From positions 1-31,693 of the IMG/VR virus record IMGVR_UViG_3300027859_000054: DNA of 31,693 nucleotides. One strand, 5' to 3'. Position 1 is the stretch's first letter; each line of letters starts with the position of its first letter. Below the pieces are notes generated by a model. The model was not told the origin of the DNA, searched no databases, and saw nothing but the letters and a program-made list of their open reading frames with translations. Positions 28,901 to 31,693 of this stretch are shown here, in pieces. This DNA comes from a virus. A program made the translations under genes and the position numbers.

Positions 28901-29403
28901 TTGATAAAGATGTTATTAACAAACATCCTTGGGATGTAACTATAAATGGTAAATACAACCCATCACCTAACTATGAAATAATAGGGTCTTTGTCTTCTGC
29001 TATTTTAAATCTACCACTTGATAGAGCTTTAATAGAAGCTAAAGGTATTGCTGAAGCATTAGATAGTAGAAATACAACTATGCAGAGGTTGGCTTTAGCT
29101 TTAGGTTGGAGAACTTGGGGCGTAGGTGTTGAAAACGAAGAGTTTGATGAAATAAAAGCAGAAGCTAAAGAAAAAAGAAAAGAAGAGGGTATAATAAAAG
29201 CTAAGAAAACTAGAGAAGAAAATAAACTTAAAGAATTATTAAGGTATAATAACTTATCACCTGAAGAGAGAGCTGCTGAAGACGCTGAAAAAGCAAGGAA
29301 AAGATCTGAAGCTGCTAAAAAAGGGGCTGAAACAAGAAAAAGAAATAAAAGAATAAAAGACTCAATACAAACCGCTGACTTAATAAAACTATTACAACAA
29401 TGA
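19945..29403 (+). CDS. Giant polyvalent internal virion/ejection protein with zincin-like and HAD domains
   Basis: A 3152-aa protein with no interruption. Residues 1-700 are mostly charged helices. Residues 740-930 include hydrophobic Gly/Ala stretches (QLPILAAMVASGGYAAVVVG at 773; GFGILFSGIPFLRG near 914) that could insert in a membrane. Residues 950-1150 look coiled-coil. HExxH (His1199, Glu1200, His1203) follows an edge-strand-like TDVTISIM, with Glu1255/Glu1262 as possible third ligands. HAD motifs lie at 2236-2372. A well-ordered module at about 2433-2895 (MFFNRRSALLQTIS, ILAFQNTPMQYTR) is of a type I recall from other phage giants. The tail is basic. It resembles the last member of the T7 gp14-15-16 set, but no lytic transglycosylase motif was found. 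Multidomain 'polyvalent' phage proteins mixing peptidase and HAD domains are an established theme. The 3' end overlaps the next start (ATGA). The ejection role is inferred. Confidence 0.65.
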   Translation: MKSAPLKQAAIARASLENQKFLFNGKLFTRKEIDKARGNTDFDTYLSKHNIKLSSTPEITSGENEDGLISNILNNANFQNDPADAETNVGSNQSDTVSDLAVSLSEYKSKLDTKRDKKRTEEFGVKVDNTRVNIPKFDKVLLKPEDNPGTSNYLKGLKALYTDPTRLDYGIPKEEVEELISQGEDGINKLLQMKNIDGVSVVDQYNDKVKTIDEVIKIDRQRYLVDSKKAEMLNDPPNKEKKVDFLLEPFEPTINEDGSENYGFRNNIFSQDEEEGEKNLEQMFEGTNIQVEQASVDDIPEEDYKRMESENPNIGGFEFIKVTIPGAEDSVVLEFNTDFAGNVFGEKANKLNYDMLKAYMLENSDLISTNADVFSNREKKAEIARAITNEATESNLNYIEEKKTIGEKYNRKNLEDANSETSKLFSGTTVAMPTNALDGMDVQGEKEMFVKGVLSDQYKQAYKELSDLSEEVLEKQFKVYGVKSVEELAKVVVLNQNEVSEINALKSKYTQIYIEDAEVFSYGSKDKRRELAAIYNVGSRFEEVKLTKEQQEIELKQDIILDTTKNNAEIGKIIKQVVDQKGIITPEQEETLTKALNNMGILINPLENTVRTQTNIDENGVETTEIYNEAILKNLQALYDNVYITNEANYKLFNDLNEESQDIADKQGDLSIAMNTASRNYDRSEKYISNVTLGTTDIFMGIGNLGYNIIMLGTQMDEDSVFQSYYEGSNRIRNSYVRDIDFSSKEGGAFSPSKGYLGLGNFGAFLMQEATNQLPILAAMVASGGYAAVVVGASSTGQKQMDMTYQIMNGMEDYSHANMWFTSLGYGIAEGGFAHLTTVPILNRAKKTLLRGNKLKGFQAMETGQKQWLKENSKGTVTDILLEPLGEIGTVGAQNMFDGNDITMGMDHAGFSGLGFGILFSGIPFLRGAYNSKFSSYENQSEMRTLRGEIDAMSSKLDMLRKTGGSFLTRDQLIENIKIKQDKLNSLIESDTQLIENTLGAEAIGMTIETRNKQLELQNKINAVNANTDLDQATKIKLIKEYAAEFDRRNAILDTALSNDNKKKLRTEFELLNDADTDRYNDYLTKAEQELNSLDPNKDYSADKIRNKGYELFMRDKFEESDSQAGAEGVEIEMFETVDEAVVHVQGLIENGTVSEADGELMIQGFKQGNDGAAVKGTDVTISIMENRLKNEQQYVKHHEIGHQVFWKIFNGEIGFEDVSSQLLESMSNIDNKVYQDFINDQRIYDNNGNVDSKEVISVFLEYIAADRFGTKKSKGLAGLFGVLTEVKLKDKYKFDFKGADDYFSFAVELGKKINNGTLTKEDISDASQSQVVIDAKSNDIINNSRQAPSNIANSASTNLEGMLNDYVSGRMNNDRSKKGLPKLPPDYTPKPEKKREKIRGFVNDMLRYDVNGNFVNNIMDSKLVTESDAMGPYITTISNRIWNGLDPMNREGQTLETWKELVAMELSTMIQQEYLKPNKDGVTKYQDLDKFVRNRGYFRVFSLAEETFKQTPASLGLETVADVTNENNETQAEEVSVVPGRKNFGDKVKFISDGKAITIPNILIDRIKDNIVKTFRLGNFKNKVGTNKFRTELAKKYSNSIGLIFRKLMQRGENFNNDVKLSREQVRGNISEFLSANFDNVYDLPVDVLTKKYPFLTQSTGVRMNAEQIRNHNDAVDKGLIVAKKITDIKSGPFIFEKVKDKKKAKIDFLNYFEGNNVAPNTRGARQLSLADTFAQEAGFDVQAEVLMEAGFKTEAFIQDLSKNVGRVAFSAVNKLTVDKQKVFYASIPGVASQLNPSSTNWGSEDSVLNTFKSLLSANLPDSFTKKEINAIAKDLTSYAKRFDLVDPLVKNDTGALTMFLETMTSEGQVNQALKEYLGLKDNISEGFNSKERIERHRALPLDYIKQFEPGTPEFEQAVIDIVINGPMYKGATLIGNGKFTIEDGNVVENKEASRKGTHRYQVFLNTSDFYNHLNTIPGVDIDIKLTRQKKLPWLKINGKEISTNDVTLIPETSKSGLSDRDFEGRLEQAKNARRFVKNMMEMVVDGDYDNMDLAMLMKQMDSQMTAPLKRAANLEYVVEGLKAADARYEHMMPTNYVLMNLVDYYKNNRSEAGNLSDKLFEEYKVAIIPKNMDNFLTKVGLQSKMNLGYKVGDPVWKRYYNIRTWGNPNFVAIKSINPDANGEIIGEAWETAGKAVNKPELFKKLQQLRAETKAISLASTVAFSKKPKGISVWDFDDTLAQTKSNVLYTLPDGTKGKIDATQFALQSADLEAIGAKFDFSEFSKVMKGKRGPMFDKAVKRNNKFGNENVFILTARPQNAAPAIHTFLKGIGLDIRLDNIVGLEDGTAKAKADWMITKIADGYNDFYFADDAIKNVKAVKEVYDSFDVKGKVQQAKVAFSQSLSDDFNKMIERQKGVDANKRFSEVVARRRGKKSGRFKFFVPPSAEDFRGLTQYIFAGKGKQGEADQKFFEDSLMTPYFKGVAAIESARQAIKRDTKALLKMYKPVVKKLGKLIPDGDFTFDSAIRVYLWTEAGVEIPGISKRDQKKLHNLVKNDSDLSGYADGLLSVSKAETWPEPGQYWDTQTTLSDLQNLTDKVNRKEYLSEFIENVDIIFSKENLFKIEALYGKSTRSAIEDSIYAMKTGSNRTRGGNSINNAWLNWINNSVGTIMFFNRRSALLQTISSTNFINWGDNNILKAGLAFANQKQYWKDFAMIFNSDKLKQRRSGLKSDVQEAEIANAAKNTQDKANAVISYLLKIGFTPTQIADSFAIAAGGASFYRNRVNTYIKKGMSKAEAEAAAFQDFSKVSDEAQQSGDPALVSQQQRSTAGRLILAFQNTPMQYTRLMKKAGQDIINGRGDFKTNFSKIIYYGAVQNLIFNALQNALFALIPGFDDDEIEDEKLELNQSQKQARILNGMMDSIIRGSGIYGAVATTIKNTYLKYLQQEKKGYNADHAYTLIEAANISPPIGSKFRKIYSAIQTKKFDKDVINKHPWDVTINGKYNPSPNYEIIGSLSSAILNLPLDRALIEAKGIAEALDSRNTTMQRLALALGWRTWGVGVENEEFDEIKAEAKEKRKEEGIIKAKKTREENKLKELLRYNNLSPEERAAEDAEKARKRSEAAKKGAETRKRNKRIKDSIQTADLIKLLQQ
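23452..23739 (+). other. Zincin-like metallopeptidase segment in the giant protein
   Basis: Residues about 1170-1265 contain an amphipathic strand (TDVTISIM), a linker, then HHEIGHQVFWKIF with the zinc-binding HExxH at 1199-1203. About 50 residues later the helix KEVISVFLEYIAADRF offers Glu1255 or Glu1262 as a third ligand. This order of strand, HExxH helix and downstream Glu helix fits gluzincin-type peptidases. There is no metzincin HExxHxxGxxH. Possible roles are self-processing, processing of other virion proteins, or cutting peptides in the host wall. Confidence 0.6.
26632..27090 (+). other. HAD-superfamily phosphatase domain in the giant protein
   Basis: All four HAD motifs are in order. 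Motif I is VWDFDDTLA (nucleophile Asp2236, acid/base Asp2238). Motif II is ILTARP (Thr2315). A motif III lysine is Lys2350 or Lys2352 in GTAKAKADW. Motif IV is FADD (Asp2371, Asp2372). The TARP motif and the FLKGIGLD segment resemble the phosphatase domain of T4 polynucleotide kinase and related nucleotide-end phosphatases. The catalytic residues appear intact, so activity is plausible. Substrate is unknown. Confidence 0.8.
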
Positions 29404-30686
29404 GAAATATTATAATTACTATTTTAGTACTATTAACTTTCACGTTAAATGCACAACAACCTATTATAAAAATTGGTAGCAAAGACGTAAAAAAAGAAGT
29501 TAAAAAAGATAAACCAAAAAAACAATTCTTTAAAAAGTTTTATAAAGATTTTTTTAAATATGCAACTATATATGGTGCTGGTGATTATAGAGCTCCTTAC
29601 GAGTCATCTGATAAAAAATATCTAATAAGACAGCCTGATGGTGCTGGTTTGTACGATGTGCCTCAAGTTGTTGATGTGACAGAGTATTTTCCTTCTGATT
29701 ACAGAATAGGTTTTGGTATACGTAAATTAGGTAGGTTTGATTATGAAAGAAAACCAGGTAACTTTTGGACTGGTGATCAAAATGTAGAAAGACAAAATGC
29801 TTTGATAGCACCTACATCTGCTGTAAAAGGCTGGGAATATTTATTTCATTTTGAAAAAGAAAGACGTAGAGGTGAAGAGTGGAATAACCAAAGATACTTC
29901 CTAAGACATACTGGTAAGTATCACATTGTTAAATTAGAGTCAAGATACCAAGGTGCTTTTGATTTTAATTATAATGCTGTTGATGTTAGAGCTAGATTAC
30001 CTATAGGTAAAAAGTTTAGTATATCTGCTGGCGCAGCTTTTAGAACACATGAAAGAGTTTACGGTGTTAATCCTTACGAAATATGGGTTAGTGCTTTGGA
30101 TGCTAATGGTAATCAAGAAAACTATTGGTATGAATTAGCTTACGAGTATGGTTATCAGGACGCTTACTATACTACTGAAATTTATAACCCTATAACTGGT
30201 GAAGAAGAAAACATTGGTGGTTATTTTTGGTGGAACCCAGAAGGACAAATAGTAGCTTCATCTGATCCTCAGTTTAGAGATGGTCCTTATAAACAATTAA
30301 TATCACGATATAATAACGATATTCTAGGTAACACAGGAACTTTTGGATTAGTAAGTCCAGTTGTAGGTTTTGACTGGTATCATTATGGGTCTAAGTTTTG
30401 GGCGCATTTATATGGATCTGCTTTCTTACCTTATCACAAATATGTTATGGGTGACAAAGATGATCAAGGTAGAATACCGTTGTCATATTTATATAGAAAT
30501 AGCTGGGATCAATATGGTTTAGCTGATGCAGCTGACGGAGAACAATGGTGGGATTACCAAACGGGAGCTAATATTGGTTGGAAGTTAACTAAATCAATAG
30601 GCGTGTTTGCCGAAGGTGAATATACTAAAATGTGGGACTCAGAATTTTTTATAACAACATTTGGAATTAACATTACACTTAGATAA
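29400..30686 (+). CDS. Exported probable outer-membrane beta-barrel protein
   Basis: A 428-aa protein with a clear signal peptide (MRNIIITILVLLTFTLNA, cleavage probably before Gln19). The mature part starts with a Lys-rich segment (about residues 28-52). It continues with alternating aromatic/polar strands rich in Tyr, Trp, Phe, Gly and Arg, such as YFLRHTGKYHIVKLESRYQG, VDVRARLPIGKKFSISAGAA and SIGVFAEGEYTK, and ends on a strand (FFITTFGINITLR). This texture and terminal strand are typical of Gram-negative outer-membrane barrels, although the last residue is Arg rather than Phe or Trp. The ATG overlaps the giant gene's TGA (ATGA). Possible roles are superinfection exclusion, envelope weakening at lysis, or nutrient uptake during infection. 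It could also be a secreted soluble beta protein. Confidence 0.6.
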   Translation: MRNIIITILVLLTFTLNAQQPIIKIGSKDVKKEVKKDKPKKQFFKKFYKDFFKYATIYGAGDYRAPYESSDKKYLIRQPDGAGLYDVPQVVDVTEYFPSDYRIGFGIRKLGRFDYERKPGNFWTGDQNVERQNALIAPTSAVKGWEYLFHFEKERRRGEEWNNQRYFLRHTGKYHIVKLESRYQGAFDFNYNAVDVRARLPIGKKFSISAGAAFRTHERVYGVNPYEIWVSALDANGNQENYWYELAYEYGYQDAYYTTEIYNPITGEEENIGGYFWWNPEGQIVASSDPQFRDGPYKQLISRYNNDILGNTGTFGLVSPVVGFDWYHYGSKFWAHLYGSAFLPYHKYVMGDKDDQGRIPLSYLYRNSWDQYGLADAADGEQWWDYQTGANIGWKLTKSIGVFAEGEYTKMWDSEFFITTFGINITLR

Positions 30687-30688
30687 CA

Positions 30689-30976
30689 ATGGCAGCACCA
30701 GAAATAGGAGAGAGCACTAAGGTGACTCTAGATTTAAAAACAATAGGTTTAATAATAGGTGGAGTAGTTTCACTAGCAAGCATGTATTTTATAATGCAAG
30801 CAGATATAGCTCTAGCTATGGAAATGCCTAAACCGGTTATTGACAGGGTTGAATATGATTTAAAAGATGAATTAATTCGTCAAACAATCATGGACACTCA
30901 AGATGATGTGGAAGAAATAAAAGAAACTATAGATAAGATAGATCAAAGACTTTACGAAATACAAAAAAATAGATAA
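30689..30976 (+). CDS. Small single-helix membrane protein with coiled coil
   Basis: A 95-aa protein. After a short polar N-terminus (TKVTLDLKTIG), one hydrophobic helix spans about residues 19-42 (LIIGGVVSLASMYFIMQADI). A charged C-terminal half follows with heptad spacing (DDVEEIKETIDKIDQRLYEI), likely a coiled coil. No signal cleavage site is seen. This layout occurs in some holins and inner-membrane spanins and also in unassigned membrane proteins of marine phages. It sits between two exported proteins, two bases after one and overlapping the next start by one base (TAATG). A lysis role (holin or i-spanin) is plausible but not shown. Confidence 0.5.
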   Translation: MAAPEIGESTKVTLDLKTIGLIIGGVVSLASMYFIMQADIALAMEMPKPVIDRVEYDLKDELIRQTIMDTQDDVEEIKETIDKIDQRLYEIQKNR

Positions 30977-31386
30977 TGAAATACTTAATTTTACTTCTAA
31001 TACCATTTTTATCTTTTACACAAACTAATGTGCCTGAAAAATACTGGCTGACTGATTCTGGTTTTGAAAAAGCTATAAGCGGTACTTCTGCTTTTGGAGA
31101 CGAAAGCGAAAAGCCTGTTGTTATAGAGTTTTGGGCTAAGTTTAACGAGGATAATTGCTTCTCTAACTGGAACAAATTAAAAGATGTTACATACTATAGA
31201 GTTGATATAGCTAAAGCGCCAAACGCAAAGAAAAAATATAGAGTTCGTATGGCACCTACTCTTATAATATTTAAAAACGGTATTAAAGAAAAAGTTTTTA
31301 AAGCAGGTTTAGATCTTGTGTTGCCTGCAGATTTAAATGAAATACAAGAAACTATAAACGAAATAAATAACGCAAGTAAATTTTAA
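30976..31386 (+). CDS. Exported thioredoxin-fold protein lacking CxxC
   Basis: A 136-aa protein with a signal peptide (MKYLILLLIPFLSFT, then Gln16 at the likely +1). The mature part shows the thioredoxin pattern: a strand with FWA (residues 52-54), a second strand giving YYRVDIAKAP, and the cis-Pro loop MAPT (Pro94) followed by LIIFKNG. Where CxxC normally stands (residues 57-60) it reads NEDN, and the only cysteine in the protein is Cys61, next to that site. Disulfide exchange by the standard mechanism is therefore not possible; a single-cysteine or purely structural role is more likely. Such proteins would act in the periplasm. The start overlaps the upstream stop. The fold call is good by pattern; the function is open. 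Confidence 0.7.
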   Translation: MKYLILLLIPFLSFTQTNVPEKYWLTDSGFEKAISGTSAFGDESEKPVVIEFWAKFNEDNCFSNWNKLKDVTYYRVDIAKAPNAKKKYRVRMAPTLIIFKNGIKEKVFKAGLDLVLPADLNEIQETINEINNASKF

Positions 31387-31390
31387 AATT

Positions 31391-31621
31391 ATGTGGAAGT
31401 TAACTAAACAGTATTGGAAGGACATGTGGAAAGCACTATGGAACAAAACAACTATAGATGAAAAAGCTATCGCTACAGTACAAGAAATAAAGAAAAGATA
31501 CAAATTAACAGCTCAAGAATTAGCTGACGTTGGTGCTGCTATTAAAGAAGTAGGTAATCAAATTGGTGATATTGATGACGCTTTAAAAGGTAAAGAAAGA
31601 AAAGGTAGAAAAAAGAAATAA
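31391..31621 (+). CDS. Small basic protein of unknown function
   Basis: A 76-aa protein. The N-terminus is Trp/Lys-rich and amphipathic (WKLTKQYWKDMWKALWNK). The middle and C-terminal part is helical (YKLTAQELADVGAAIKEVGN, then GDIDDALKG) and ends in a strongly basic tail (KERKGRKKK). I recall similar small proteins, with a helix then KGKxRxGRK, in Bacteroidota and marine phages, without known function. There is no signal peptide or membrane helix, although the Trp-rich N-terminus could associate with membranes. It begins five bases after the upstream stop and its stop overlaps the next start (TAATG), so it is co-expressed with the exported proteins on both sides. Confidence 0.6.
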   Translation: MWKLTKQYWKDMWKALWNKTTIDEKAIATVQEIKKRYKLTAQELADVGAAIKEVGNQIGDIDDALKGKERKGRKKK

Positions 31622-31693
31622 TGAAAAAGCTCATAGTATTATTTTTACTACCTTATATGTGCTCTGCACAGTTGGACCTATATGGTTGGGAGG
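31621..31693 (+). CDS. Exported protein, N-terminal part only
   Basis: The gene starts at ATG 31621 inside the preceding stop (TAATG) and runs off the right edge after 24 codons. The visible part is a signal peptide: two Lys, a hydrophobic core (LIVLFLLPYM), then CSA with a likely cut before Gln17. Cys14 is not in a proper lipobox (it is preceded by PYM), so a lipoprotein is unlikely. It is the third signal-peptide gene within 2.3 kb. Its function cannot be judged from the part visible here. Confidence 0.6.
   Translation, partial: MKKLIVLFLLPYMCSAQLDLYGWE

Noticed and set aside
19945-29403. A virion RNA polymerase, as giant proteins of crAss-like phages often are
   Set aside because: No DxDGD-type catalytic loop was found. 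The only DxD-rich motif, DFDDT, belongs to the HAD domain, which has its remaining motifs in order.
31621-31693. Lipoprotein signal in the last partial gene
   Set aside because: The residues before Cys14 (PYM) do not fit a lipobox, whereas CSA followed by Gln fits signal peptidase I.
1-31693. tRNA genes, CRISPR arrays, insertion sequences, integrase or attachment sites, and a diversity-generating retroelement
   Set aside because: No cloverleaf-like GC-rich segment, regularly spaced repeats, terminal inverted repeats with transposase, recombinase motif or reverse-transcriptase motif was seen. Intergenic gaps are all under about 90 bases.

Overview
The window looks like the late, virion-building part of the genome of a short-tailed (podovirus-like) tailed phage that probably infects a marine member of the Bacteroidota, most likely a flavobacterium. 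Every supported gene lies on the + strand. Genes are packed almost end to end, with several TAATG or ATGA stop/start overlaps and no gap longer than about 90 bases, and the DNA is AT-rich (about 30-35% GC on the lines counted by hand). The host inference rests on three things seen in the sequence: start codons preceded by A/T-rich sequence with no Shine-Dalgarno motif; signal peptides on right-end proteins with Gln at the predicted +1 position (the 'Bacteroidetes Q-rule'); and general resemblance of several proteins to families I know from marine and flavobacterial phages. I could not run a search, so the taxonomy is inference. A distant relationship to crAss-like phages is possible but unproven.

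Layout. 1-1959 is a 5'-truncated large terminase, followed by portal (1961-4384), an acidic probable scaffold (4415-5575) and major capsid protein (5602-7143). A structured terminator-like hairpin follows the capsid gene. Then come an unrecognised 257-aa protein (7234-8007), a second hairpin, and a 50-aa Cys-containing mini-protein (8047-8199). Next are two probable head-tail adaptor or ring proteins (8202-8909, 8913-10079), a very large probable nozzle/stabilisation protein (10083-15740), a beta-rich probable fibre or adhesin (15740-17770) and a small beta-rich structural protein (17782-18123).

18157-29403 holds a three-gene set that resembles the T7 gp14-gp15-gp16 internal-virion set in order and character: a small Ala/Gln-rich hydrophobic protein, a middle-sized helical protein, and a giant 3152-aa protein. 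The giant carries an HExxH zincin-like motif, a complete set of HAD-phosphatase motifs, hydrophobic stretches and a conserved C-terminal module. It is best described as a polyvalent ejection protein.

29400-31693 is different: a probable outer-membrane beta-barrel, a one-helix membrane protein with a coiled coil, an exported thioredoxin-fold protein without CxxC, a small basic protein, and the start of another exported protein. This set probably acts on the host envelope (lysis, exclusion or remodelling) rather than building the virion.

The main points for follow-up are the GC-rich block inside the terminase gene, the enzymatic domains of the giant protein with a VAFS tetrapeptide on both sides of the HAD domain, the Cys/His-rich insert in the nozzle protein, and the exported-protein cassette at the right end. 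No tRNA, CRISPR array, insertion sequence or integration gene was seen.
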